In this document: piece by piece, positions 55,797 through 63,784 of the stretch
Layout of the letters: each line of letters starts with the position of its first letter
How positions within the stretch are numbered: the first letter of the stretch is position 1
Assembly: GCF_043099285.1 (NCBI RefSeq)
Contig: NZ_CP170723.1
Coordinates: 558,001 to 622,000, forward strand
Length of the DNA: 64,000 bases
Source of the DNA: Oryzobacter telluris
GTDB taxonomy: Bacteria; Actinomycetota; Actinomycetes; Actinomycetales; Dermatophilaceae
Reading direction: 5' to 3'
Made by a program: the position numbers and the translations under genes
The notes under the pieces: model-generated
What the model saw: only the letters and a program-made list of their open reading frames with translations
Databases searched by the model: none
Told to the model about the DNA's origin: nothing

Positions 55797-58109
55797 TCAG
55801 CGCCGGCGGGCCTTGCGACGTCGCTTGGCGTGCATCTCGATGAGGGCCTGCTGGAGGTCGAGGAGAGGCGCGCCGTCGTCATCGAGGTAATGCCGGATCC
55901 AGCGTCCGTCGCTGCCGAGCCGCCAGTGCGAGTACTCGTCGCTCATCCCGCGCGCCACGAGCGACTCGAGGTCGGCGACGTGGCGGGGGTCGGAGAGGCG
56001 CACGAGGCACTCGACGCGGCGGTCGAGGTTGCGGTGCATCATGTCGGCACTGCCGATGTAGACCGCCGTCTCGCCGCCCGCGCCGAACAGGAAGATCCGT
56101 GAGTGCTCGAGGAAGCGGCCCAGGATGGAGCGCACCTCGATCGTCTCGGACACCCCGGGGATGCCGGGCCGCAGCGCGCAGATGCCGCGCACCCACAGCT
56201 GCACCTTCACGCCGGCTTGGGAGGCCCGGTAGAGGGCGTCGATGATCTGCTCGTCGACGATGGAGTTGACCTTGATGGCGATGCGCCCGGAGCCGGGGTT
56301 CGCGCGCTCGTGCTCGATCTCGGCGTCGATGAGGCTGACCAGCCCGGAGCGGACCGACCGCGGCGCGACGAGCAGGCGCTTGAAGCGGCTGCGCGGGGCG
56401 ATGCCCGAGAGCTGGTTGAACAGGCGGGTGAGGTCCTCGCCGACCTGCTCGTCGTCGGTGAGCAGGCCGAAGTCCTCGTAGAGGCGCGCGGTCTTGGGGT
56501 TGTAGTTGCCCGTGCCGACGTGGCAGTAGCGGCGCAGCCCCTCGGCCTCCTGCCGCACGACGAGCGCCAGCTTGCAGTGGGTCTTGAGCCCGACGATGCC
56601 GTAGACGACGTGGACCCCGGCGTGCTCGAGCTTGCGGGCCCAGGTGATGTTGTTGACCTCGTCGAAGCGGGCCTTGATCTCGACGACGGCCAGGACCTGC
56701 TTGCCGGCCTCGGCGGCGTCGATGAGGGCGTCGATGATCGGGCTGTCGCCGCTCGTGCGGTACAGCGTCTGCTTGATGGCGAGCACGCGAGGGTCGGCGG
56801 CCGCCTGCTCGATGAAGGCCTGCACCGACGTCGAGAACGAGTCGTAGGGGTGCTGGAGCAGGACGTCCTGCTTGCGGATCGACGCGAAGATGTCGCGGGC
56901 CTTGGCGCTCTCGGTGGGCGCGAGGTCGGCGTTGGTGCGGGCGACGAACGGCTCGAAGTGCAGCTCGGAGCGCTCGAGGTCGGCGATGACGTTGAGCGAG
57001 CGGATGTCGAGCGGCGCGGGCAGGCGGTACACCTCCGAGGAGGCGACCCCGATCTCGCGGACGATGAGGTCCAGGACGTGGTCGTCCATGTCCTCCTCGA
57101 CCTCGAGGCGCACGGGCGGGCCGAAGCGGCGCCGGGTCAGCTCGCGCTCGAGCGCGGTGAGGAGGTTCTCGTTGTCGTCCTCCTCCACCTCGAGGTCCTC
57201 GTTGCGGGTGACCCGGAAGGTGAAGTGCTCGCGGACCTCCATCCCGGGGAAGAGGTGCTCGAGATTGGCGGCGATGACGTCCTCGAGGGGCACGAACCGG
57301 GTGTCGTACATGTCGGCGAGGACGTCCTCCTCCGGACCGACCTCGATGCGCAGCAGGCGGGGGAGGACCTCGGGCACCTTGACGCGGGCGAAGTGCTCCT
57401 TGCCGGTGCGGGGGTTGACGAGCACGACGGCGAGGTTGAGCGACAGGCCGGAGATGTACGGGAACGGGTGCGCGGGGTCGACGGCCAGCGGGGTGAGGAC
57501 GGGGAACAGCCGGGCGCGGAACACGGTGCCGAGGCGCTCGCGCTCCTCCTCGGCGAGCTCGTCCCAGCGGACGATGGTGATGCCCTCCTGCGCCAGCGCG
57601 GGGCGGACCTGCTCGCCGTAGACGCGGGCCTGCATCGACATCAGCTCGTGGGCGACGTGCGAGATCTGGTCGAGGATCTCGCGCGGCTCCAGGCCCGAGG
57701 CCGAGCGGACGGCGATGCCCGTGGCGATGCGGCGCTTGAGCCCGGCGACGCGGACCATGAAGAACTCGTCGAGGTTCGAGGTGAAGATCGCCAGGTAGCG
57801 GCAGCGCTCGAGGAGGGGGACGTTGTCGTCGGCGGCGAGCTGGAGGACGCGCTCGTTGAACTGCAGCCAGCTGATCTCGCGGTCGAGGAAGCGGTCGGTG
57901 GGCAGCCCGTCCTCGTCCTCGACGGGGGCGACCTGCGGCGGGCGCACGAAGCGGCCGTTGGTGGCGCGCGGCGGGTGGGAGCGCGTCTCGCTCGCCGAGG
58001 CACTCGCGATCGAGACCTCGCTGACGATGTGCGCGTCGGCGGAGGCCCCGGCCGCGGTGTCGCGTGCGGTGGCCTGCTCCTCGACCTCGACTCCCGTGTC
58101 CGTCGTCAT
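55797..58109 (-). CDS. ppk: polyphosphate kinase PPK1
   Basis: Kinase of 770 residues that reversibly polymerises ATP gamma-phosphate into polyphosphate. After a 60-residue disordered head come DREISWLQFNERVL, FTSNLDEFFMVRVAGLK, and in the two phospholipase-D-like lobes KQTLYRTSGDSPI, VEIKARFDEVNN and VGLKTHCKLALVVR with the phosphorylated His, ending NSADMMHRN-like (GSADMMHRNLDRRVE). The tail is a short basic run. ATG 58109 is preferred over TTG 58136. Located in the phosphate island upstream of mutT1. Confidence 0.96.
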   Translation of the reverse strand: MTTDTGVEVEEQATARDTAAGASADAHIVSEVSIASASASETRSHPPRATNGRFVRPPQVAPVEDEDGLPTDRFLDREISWLQFNERVLQLAADDNVPLLERCRYLAIFTSNLDEFFMVRVAGLKRRIATGIAVRSASGLEPREILDQISHVAHELMSMQARVYGEQVRPALAQEGITIVRWDELAEEERERLGTVFRARLFPVLTPLAVDPAHPFPYISGLSLNLAVVLVNPRTGKEHFARVKVPEVLPRLLRIEVGPEEDVLADMYDTRFVPLEDVIAANLEHLFPGMEVREHFTFRVTRNEDLEVEEDDNENLLTALERELTRRRFGPPVRLEVEEDMDDHVLDLIVREIGVASSEVYRLPAPLDIRSLNVIADLERSELHFEPFVARTNADLAPTESAKARDIFASIRKQDVLLQHPYDSFSTSVQAFIEQAAADPRVLAIKQTLYRTSGDSPIIDALIDAAEAGKQVLAVVEIKARFDEVNNITWARKLEHAGVHVVYGIVGLKTHCKLALVVRQEAEGLRRYCHVGTGNYNPKTARLYEDFGLLTDDEQVGEDLTRLFNQLSGIAPRSRFKRLLVAPRSVRSGLVSLIDAEIEHERANPGSGRIAIKVNSIVDEQIIDALYRASQAGVKVQLWVRGICALRPGIPGVSETIEVRSILGRFLEHSRIFLFGAGGETAVYIGSADMMHRNLDRRVECLVRLSDPRHVADLESLVARGMSDEYSHWRLGSDGRWIRHYLDDDGAPLLDLQQALIEMHAKRRRKARRR

Positions 58110-58251
58110 GCCTCCAATCCTGTCAGGTCGATGCAACTCCCCGTGACCCCTCGCGCTGGCTGGTCACCCGAAACGGGCCCTGCGGCGCGGTCATCCGACT
58201 CATTGCGCTGGGTGAACGCGTCGACCGGTGTGTCGCGTTCGCTGAGCGCAG

Positions 58252-59289
58252 TCAGTCCGAGGAGGTGGGGGGCACCGAGTACTGGCCGTCGACGGACGTG
58301 TCGACGAAGCCGAGCCGCTGGTACGTGCGCCGGGCCGCGGTGTTGTCGCCGTCGACGTAGAGGTCGACCTCTGCGAGGCCGAGCCGGGCGAGGTGGGCCA
58401 GGCCGAGGGCCGTGAGCGGTCCGCCGAGGCCGCGCCCCTGGTACGTCGGGTCGACCCCGACCACGTACACCTCCCCAACGCCCTCGCGGACTTCGTCCGC
58501 GTTGGCGCCGGGGCCCCGCCCAGTCCCGTGCCGGACGTCGTCCGTCCCGGAACCGTGGGCCCGTCCCGAGCCGTGCCGGACGTCGTCCGTCCTGCCTCCG
58601 TCGGCCTGTCCCGGGGTGGCATCGGGCTCGACCTTGGTCCAGTGGAAGGCGACCACCCGACCGGCGGCGTCGTCCTCGAGGAGGAGGAAGCCCGCCGCGT
58701 CGAACCACGGCTGCGCCATCCGTTCGCGCAGGTCGGCGACGGTCAGCCGACCCTGCTCGGGGTGCGACGCGAACGCCGCCGCGTTGAGGGTGACCCACGC
58801 CTCGTCATCAGGACCGGGCACGAACGGGCGCACCGAGAAACCCTGCGGCAGAGCGGGATCCGCGCGGTCGTCATCGGTGAGGGGCCGCGCCATCCGGTGG
58901 AGGCTGCGGGTGAGGGTCAGGCCTGCGGAGGACGCCAGGGCCTCTGCGGCGGGCAGCAGCCCGTGCGACCAGACGCTGCGGGTGCCTTCGCCGAGCGCCG
59001 CGTCGAGCAGGGCCCGCCCGTGACCGCGGCGCCGGTGGTCGGGGTCGACGACGAGCTCGGCGACGGCATCGTCCGTGCCGGCCGCCGCGACCTGCGCGTA
59101 GCCCACGAGGTCGCCGCCGTCGTCCATCGCCAGCAGGTGGACCACGCCGTCGCGCGCGGGCCCGACCGCCATCCGGAACGCCTCCGAGACCGCGCCCACG
59201 CCATCGGCGTCCTGAGCCCGCGACCACAGCGACCGCAGCCGCTCGGTGGTCTCCGCGTCGACCGCGAGGACCCGCTCGGTGCGACCCAC
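58252..59289 (-). CDS. mshD: mycothiol synthase MshD with internal repeat insertion
   Basis: Acetyltransferase of 345 residues that finishes mycothiol synthesis by acetylating the Cys-GlcN-Ins intermediate. Two GNAT domains are present: the first with AELVVDPDHRRRGHGRALL, the second with VYVVGVDPTYQGRGLGGPLTALGL and LYVDGDNTAARRTYQRLGF. Just before the second CoA motif an insertion of about 45 residues carries three degenerate 15-residue repeats (TDDVRHGSGRAHGSG type), absent from the mycobacterial enzyme as I remember it. GTG 59289 lies one base after the glnR stop, so the genes are coupled. Confidence 0.93.
   Translation of the reverse strand: MGRTERVLAVDAETTERLRSLWSRAQDADGVGAVSEAFRMAVGPARDGVVHLLAMDDGGDLVGYAQVAAAGTDDAVAELVVDPDHRRRGHGRALLDAALGEGTRSVWSHGLLPAAEALASSAGLTLTRSLHRMARPLTDDDRADPALPQGFSVRPFVPGPDDEAWVTLNAAAFASHPEQGRLTVADLRERMAQPWFDAAGFLLLEDDAAGRVVAFHWTKVEPDATPGQADGGRTDDVRHGSGRAHGSGTDDVRHGTGRGPGANADEVREGVGEVYVVGVDPTYQGRGLGGPLTALGLAHLARLGLAEVDLYVDGDNTAARRTYQRLGFVDTSVDGQYSVPPTSSD
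58526..58592. repeat. 45-base period repeat inside mshD
   Basis: A 22-base identical sequence (58526-58547 and 58571-58592) with inverted core GGACG-T-CGTCC recurs at 45 bases; a weaker third relative (GCGGAC-TTC-GTCCGC) lies at about 58488-58502. In frame these give the 15-residue repeats in MshD. Confidence 0.85.
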
Positions 59290-59290
59290 G

Positions 59291-59989
59291 TCAGCCCTCG
59301 ACCTCCGAGAAGCTGTCGGCGACCTCGGGGACGAAGCGGTACCCGACGTTGCGCACGGTGCCGATGAGCACCTCGTAGTCGGTGCCGAGCTTGGCGCGCA
59401 GCCGGCGGACGTGGACGTCGACCGTGCGCGTGCCGCCGAAGTAGTCGTAGCCCCAGACCTCCTGGAGCAGCTGGCTGCGGGTGAACACGCGGCCGGGGTG
59501 CTGGGCGAGGTACTTGAGGAGCTCGAACTCCTTGTAGGTGAGGTCGAGCAGCCGCCCCCGCAGCCGGACCGAGTACGTGGCCTCGTCGATGACGAGGGCG
59601 CCGGCCGTGATGGGGCCGCCCTCCTCCGGCGCGGCCTCGGCCGTGCGCCCCAGGGCCAGCCGCAGCCGGGCCTCGACCTCGGCGGGGCCGGCCGTGTCGA
59701 GGATGACGTCGTCGATGCCCCAGTCGCTCGTGATGCCGGCGAGCCCGCCCTCGGTGACGACGACGAGGAGCGGCGCCGAGCTGCCCGTGGTGACGATGAC
59801 GCGGCACAGCGACTTGGCCATCGCGAGCTCGCGGCGGGCGTCGACGATGACGACGTCGGCCGCCGGGGCGTCGACGAGTGCACTGCCCTCCGCCGGGAGG
59901 ATGCGAACATGGTGCGACAGGAGCCCGAGCGCCGGAACGACCTCGGCGGAGGGCGCCAAGGTGTTCGTCAACAGCAGCAGGTGGGCCAT
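59291..59989 (-). CDS. glnR: GlnR, OmpR-type nitrogen regulator
   Basis: Regulator of 232 residues. The atypical receiver begins MAHLLLLTNTLAPSAEVVPAL and keeps D50 and R52 (VIVDARRE) but lacks the acidic pocket for phosphorylation, as in Streptomyces and mycobacterial GlnR, which act as charge-locked dimers. The DNA-binding half shows LDLTYKEFELLKYLAQHPG and GGTRTVDVHVRRLRAKLG. It controls ammonium assimilation genes. ATG 59989 lacks a ribosome site; TATCCT (60003-59998) in the right place suggests a leaderless message. Confidence 0.95.
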   Translation of the reverse strand: MAHLLLLTNTLAPSAEVVPALGLLSHHVRILPAEGSALVDAPAADVVIVDARRELAMAKSLCRVIVTTGSSAPLLVVVTEGGLAGITSDWGIDDVILDTAGPAEVEARLRLALGRTAEAAPEEGGPITAGALVIDEATYSVRLRGRLLDLTYKEFELLKYLAQHPGRVFTRSQLLQEVWGYDYFGGTRTVDVHVRRLRAKLGTDYEVLIGTVRNVGYRFVPEVADSFSEVEG

Positions 59990-60010
59990 TGCCCCACAGG
60001 ATAGGCGGTC

Positions 60011-60283
60011 ATGCACACCCAACGTCCGGATGTCGGCGCGAGTGAGACGGTGACCGTCCGGTACTGGGCGGGGGCCCGAGCGGCCGCCGGGGTCGACCAG
60101 GAGAGCGTCGACGGGGTCGCCACGGTGGGCGACCTCACCACGCGTCTCCTCGCCTCCCGTCCCGGCCTCGCCGCCGTCCTGCCCGTGTGCACGGTGCTCG
60201 TCGAGGGGCTGGCCAGCGGGCCGGAGGCCGTGCTCCCGGCCGGTGCCGTCGTCGAGGTCCTGCCGCCCTTCGCCGGTGGATGA
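60011..60283 (+). CDS. MoaD/ThiS-like sulfur carrier protein
   Basis: Ubiquitin-fold protein of 90 residues ending in FAGG, the diglycine that is adenylated and thiocarboxylated in MoaD/ThiS. VTVRYWAGARAAAGV and VVEVLPPFAGG are typical of MoaD; the sulfur-transfer partner is not nearby, so molybdopterin, thiamine or another thio-product cannot be separated. It is divergent from glnR with 21 bases between starts and is followed by a membrane-protein gene. Confidence 0.88.
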   Translation: MHTQRPDVGASETVTVRYWAGARAAAGVDQESVDGVATVGDLTTRLLASRPGLAAVLPVCTVLVEGLASGPEAVLPAGAVVEVLPPFAGG

Positions 60284-60299
60284 TGCGAGGATGCCGGGC

Positions 60300-61331
60300 G
60301 TGGACGACCGAGCGACCGAGGTGACCCCCGACGCCCAGCCGACCCCCGACGACGCCCACGGGGAGGGCCCTGCCGACCCCGCGGACGCCGCTGCCGACCG
60401 CCCCGTCCTGGACGGCGCGGACGCTGCTCGCGACACCGAGTCCGAGGCCCACCCGGACCTCCCCGCGGAGGCCGCCGACGAGGAGCCGCACGGTGAGGGC
60501 GATGGTCCCGCCGGCGAGACCCGGGCCCAGCGCCGCGCTCGCCGTGACTCCCTCCTCCACGAGCCGGTCCTCCCGGCCCTCGCCACCGTTCCGCGCCCCG
60601 TCTCCGTCGGCGCGACCGTCGTCCTCGCGGCGCTTCTCGGCCTGGCCGTCCTCGCCGACCCCGTCGTCCTCGCGGCGGGCCTCGCCTGGGCCGGGATCGT
60701 CCTCGCGTGGGGCTGGCCCACGCTGCACGGGTCGTCGAGCCGTTTCGGCTCCTCCCTCGCCATCGGCGTCACCGCGGTCCTCGCCCCGGCGGCGGCCGCG
60801 CTCGCTCCCGACGAGCCCTACCTGCGCTTCGTGCCGGTCACCGTCGTCATCGGGCTGGCCGTGATGTTCGTGCACCAGATGGTGCGGCGCGACGGGCGCC
60901 CGCGCCTCACCGACTCGATCGCCGTCACCTCCTTCGCCCTCGCGGCCGTGACCGTGGGCACCGCGTGGGTCCCGCTGACCCGCAGCGAGCGGGCCGCGGA
61001 CCTCGCCGTGGTCGCCTTCGCGGCGATCGCGGCCTCGGCCCTCGCCGACCTCGTGGCCGGCCTGGACCGGGTCCGACCCTGGATGCTGCCCCTCGCGATG
61101 CTGCTCGGTGGCCTCGCGGGGCTCGGCGCGGCGGCCGCCCTCGGCGGTCCCGACACCGGTCCGGCCGCCCTCACCGGCTTCCTCGTGGCGGCGGTCGCGC
61201 ACGCGATGCGCCGCACCCTCAGTGCCCTGCCGGCCGTCGGGTCGTTCCGGGCACAGCTGGCCGCGGCGGCCTCGAGCCTGCTCGTGCCGGGCGTCGTGGT
61301 CTACGTGCTCTCGCTCGCGCTCGTCGGCTGA
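60300..61331 (+). CDS. multi-helix membrane protein of unknown function
   Basis: Protein of 343 residues. The first 90 are acidic, Pro/Ala/Asp rich and probably disordered; the rest has about eight membrane helices, with HEPVLPALATVPRP at the boundary and HQMVRRDGRPRLTDSI in a loop. A conserved hypothetical in my judgement, no family name recognised. The frame opens at 60243; GTG 60300 has GAGG nine bases upstream, while ATG 60291 has no room for one. It follows the MoaD-like gene closely. Confidence 0.78.
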   Translation: MDDRATEVTPDAQPTPDDAHGEGPADPADAAADRPVLDGADAARDTESEAHPDLPAEAADEEPHGEGDGPAGETRAQRRARRDSLLHEPVLPALATVPRPVSVGATVVLAALLGLAVLADPVVLAAGLAWAGIVLAWGWPTLHGSSSRFGSSLAIGVTAVLAPAAAALAPDEPYLRFVPVTVVIGLAVMFVHQMVRRDGRPRLTDSIAVTSFALAAVTVGTAWVPLTRSERAADLAVVAFAAIAASALADLVAGLDRVRPWMLPLAMLLGGLAGLGAAAALGGPDTGPAALTGFLVAAVAHAMRRTLSALPAVGSFRAQLAAAASSLLVPGVVVYVLSLALVG

Positions 61332-61347
61332 GCGCGACCGTCCGCCG

Positions 61348-61719
61348 TCAGTAGACGAGGGCGCGCGCCCCGGGGGCCACGACCTCCTCGACGAACGCGG
61401 CCGCGCCGCGGATCGACGCCCCCGGCAGCAGGTCGTCCTCGGCGATGTCGCGCCGCGCCGCGCACTGTCCGCAGACGGTGACGCGGGCGCCCTCGAGGAG
61501 CGCGTCGCGCAGCCCGGCGAGCGGGGCGGCGTGGGGGAGGGTGACGTCCTCGGCGCGGCCCGGCACCGCCATCCACGTGGCGTCACCGGTGAGCCAGAGG
61601 CTGACGTCGAGCCCGGAGGCCAGGGCCGCGGCCGCGACGGTGAAACCCTGGTTCAGCCGCTCGAGCGCCTCGGTGCCGCACGTGACCTTGACGACGAGGG
61701 CGGTCGCGGGGGACTCCAT
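61348..61719 (-). CDS. DsrE-family protein
   Basis: Protein of 123 residues. ALVVKVTCGTEALERLNQGFTVAAAALASG is the family start, and VTVCGQCAARRDI carries a CxxC-like pair in the position of the reactive Cys of DsrE/TusD-type sulfur carriers. It may move persulfide sulfur or bind nucleotides; no dsr genes are near, so a redox or sulfur-relay role is only inferred. Divergent from the nitrobindin gene with 12 bases between starts; converges on the membrane protein. Confidence 0.8.
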   Translation of the reverse strand: MESPATALVVKVTCGTEALERLNQGFTVAAAALASGLDVSLWLTGDATWMAVPGRAEDVTLPHAAPLAGLRDALLEGARVTVCGQCAARRDIAEDDLLPGASIRGAAAFVEEVVAPGARALVY

Positions 61720-61731
61720 AGACTGAACCCT

Positions 61732-62241
61732 ATGGTCTTCACGCTCGACACCTCCCTCCACGAGGATCTCGCCCCCCTCGCGTGGCTCGTCGGCCGCTGG
61801 GCGGGCGCAGGCCTCGTGGGCTACCCGACGATCGAGTCCCGCCGCTTCGGGCAGGAGATCGTCTGCCGCCACGACGGACGCCCCTTCCTCGAGTGGCGCT
61901 CGCAGACGTGGCTCCTCGACGACGACGGCAACCAGGTGCGCCCGCTCGCCACCGAGGTCGGCTTCTGGCGCCCCGTGCCCGCCAGCGAGGACGGCACCAA
62001 CGTCGAGCTCCTGCTGACCCACCCCACGGGCATCGTCGAGATGTACGCCGGGGTCGCCGAGCCGGCCAAGGTCGAGCTCAAGACCGACGGGGTGATGCGC
62101 AGCCCGTTCGCCAAGGAGTACACCGCCGCCCACCGGATGTACGGCTACGTCAACAGCGACCTGCTGTGGGTCATGGACATGGCGGCCGCGGGCCAGCCGA
62201 TCCAGTCGCACGTCTCCGCGGAGCTCAAGCGCGTCGAGTGA
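61732..62241 (+). CDS. nitrobindin-like FABP-family heme protein
   Basis: Beta-barrel protein of 169 residues. LAWLVGRWAGAG holds the GxWxGxG motif of bacterial nitrobindins, and the region HRMYGYV near residue 143 matches the heme-histidine strand of the family. Such proteins bind ferric heme and detoxify peroxynitrite or scavenge NO. ATG 61732 has no ribosome site; TAGACT (61719-61724) seven bases before it suggests leaderless expression. Converges on the LCP gene. Confidence 0.9.
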   Translation: MVFTLDTSLHEDLAPLAWLVGRWAGAGLVGYPTIESRRFGQEIVCRHDGRPFLEWRSQTWLLDDDGNQVRPLATEVGFWRPVPASEDGTNVELLLTHPTGIVEMYAGVAEPAKVELKTDGVMRSPFAKEYTAAHRMYGYVNSDLLWVMDMAAAGQPIQSHVSAELKRVE

Positions 62242-62245
62242 GGCG

Positions 62246-63304
62246 TCAGGGGGTGACGAAGACGTCGCCGTAGTCGTCCATCGTGTCGGTGCGGATGGCC
62301 TCGCCGAGGTCGGCCATGCCCTTGGTGTCGACGATGTCGATCGACGCGCCCTGCGGTGAGGTGCCGAAGCCGGTGAACGGGGCGGTGGCGAAGACGATGT
62401 CGCCGGACCGGATGTGTCGCAGGTCGATGGCGGCGTCGCGCATCATCGACACGGTCAGCGTCTGGTCGAGCGTCAGGTTCTTCGTGGCCGCGTCGGTGAA
62501 CCTGGCGATCTTCACCGGGTTGGTGATCGTCTCGGTGGACGTGGCCTTGAGGAAGAGGGCCTTGATGAAGGCCAGCTGGCGGCGGCCGCGCGAGATGTCG
62601 CCCTCGCTGAGGGTGTAGCGCTCGCGGACGAAGCCGAGGGCCTGCTCGCCGTTGAGGTTGTTCCAGCCCTTCTTGATGATGACCGGCCCGCCGTTGCCGC
62701 TGCCGTTGCTCGCCTCCTCGGCGTAGACACGGACCCCGCCGACGGCGTTGGTCATGTTCTCGAAGCCGTCGAAGTCGGTGCGCACGACGTGGTGGATGCG
62801 GACCTTGAGCAGCTGCTCCATCGTCTGCACCAGCAGGGGCTCGCGCCCGAACGCGTACGCCGCGTTGATCTTGTTCTTCCCGTGGCCGGGGATCGAGACG
62901 TACAGGTCGCGGGGGAAGTGGATCATCTGGATCGTCTTCGCGTCCTGCGGGACGTGGACCAGGACGATGACGTCGGAGCGGCCGGCATCACCGGGGCGGG
63001 TGTCGGCGCCGATGACGAGGTAGTTCGTCCCGGTGCCCGTCTCCTTGACGTCGGTGCCGTCGGGGGCCTTGATCGGGTCACGCGTGGCGGGAAGCAGGTC
63101 CTCCTGCTTGACGTTGTCGTTGACCGTGTAGCCGAGGTACCCCACGAACCCCGCGACGCTGCCGAACAGGAGGAGCGCGATGGCGCCGAGCACGATGAGG
63201 GCACGCTTGACACCGCGGCGGTCCTTGCGACGGTGCTGTTCCTCGCCCCCGTCACCACCACCGTCCATGCCCTCGGTGAGGGAGTCCAGGTCGTGCTGAG
63301 TCAC
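62246..63304 (-). CDS. LytR-CpsA-Psr (LCP) family cell-wall glycopolymer ligase
   Basis: Protein of 352 residues. A cytoplasmic head of about 35 residues, one membrane helix (ALIVLGAIALLLFGSVAGFVGYL) and an outer LCP domain with IGADTRPGDAGRSDVIVLVHV, IHFPRDLYVSIPGHGKNKINAAY and LGFVRERYTLSEGDISRGRRQ, the Arg and Asp residues of the lipid-phosphate site. It attaches teichoic-acid-like or other glycopolymers to peptidoglycan. GTG 63304 lies six bases after TACACT, fitting a leaderless start. Divergent from the Fur-family gene. Confidence 0.93.
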   Translation of the reverse strand: MTQHDLDSLTEGMDGGGDGGEEQHRRKDRRGVKRALIVLGAIALLLFGSVAGFVGYLGYTVNDNVKQEDLLPATRDPIKAPDGTDVKETGTGTNYLVIGADTRPGDAGRSDVIVLVHVPQDAKTIQMIHFPRDLYVSIPGHGKNKINAAYAFGREPLLVQTMEQLLKVRIHHVVRTDFDGFENMTNAVGGVRVYAEEASNGSGNGGPVIIKKGWNNLNGEQALGFVRERYTLSEGDISRGRRQLAFIKALFLKATSTETITNPVKIARFTDAATKNLTLDQTLTVSMMRDAAIDLRHIRSGDIVFATAPFTGFGTSPQGASIDIVDTKGMADLGEAIRTDTMDDYGDVFVTP

Positions 63305-63310
63305 CCGGTC

Positions 63311-63355
63311 AGTGTAGGTGGGGCGTCAGTGGCCCGCTTGAGCCCGGCCTACATT
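63311..63355. promoter_or_regulatory. divergent leaderless promoters of LCP and Fur-family genes
   Basis: TACACT (minus strand, 63316-63311) ends six bases before the LCP start, GTG 63304. TACATT (63350-63355) ends six bases before the Fur-family start, GTG 63362. Neither start has a ribosome site. The -35 regions are weak. No clear Fur-type inverted repeat is visible between them. Confidence 0.55.
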
Positions 63356-63361
63356 GGTGCT

Positions 63362-63784
63362 GTGAGTGATCTGGGAGCGCGGCTGCGGGCACAGGGCAAG
63401 CGCCTGACGTCCCAGCGCGAACGCGTCCTGGCCGCGGTGGGACGGCTCGGGCACGGGACGCCCGAGGAGATCGCCGACGCCGTGGCCGGTGACGGCGGGT
63501 CGGCGGTGCCGGCGTCCACGGTCTACCGCGCCCTCGATGCCCTCCAGGAGCTCGGCCTCGTCGGGCACACGCACGTGGACCACCGGGCTCCCAGCTACCA
63601 CCTCGCCGACCACGCGACCCACCTCCACCTCGTCTGCCGCGGCTGCGGGTGGGTGGGCGAGGTCGACCTCGACGCCGCCGACGAGCTCGTCACCCGGGTC
63701 GACGAGCGACTCGGCTTCGCCGCCGACGTCTCGCACGCCGCCATCCACGGCCTGTGCCGTTCCTGCAGGGAGAAGTCCTCATGA
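63362..63784 (+). CDS. Fur-family metal-dependent regulator
   Basis: Regulator of 140 residues. A winged helix (RLTSQRERVLAAVGRLGHGTPEEIADAV, STVYRALDALQELGLV) precedes the metal-binding dimer part with HATHLHLVCRGCGWVGEV and HGLCRSC, two CxxC pairs for structural zinc. It could be a Zur, Fur or FurB type; the strong CxxC pairs and short length lean towards FurB/Zur, but the metal cannot be decided. ATGA overlap couples it to the next gene. Confidence 0.9.
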   Translation: MSDLGARLRAQGKRLTSQRERVLAAVGRLGHGTPEEIADAVAGDGGSAVPASTVYRALDALQELGLVGHTHVDHRAPSYHLADHATHLHLVCRGCGWVGEVDLDAADELVTRVDERLGFAADVSHAAIHGLCRSCREKSS

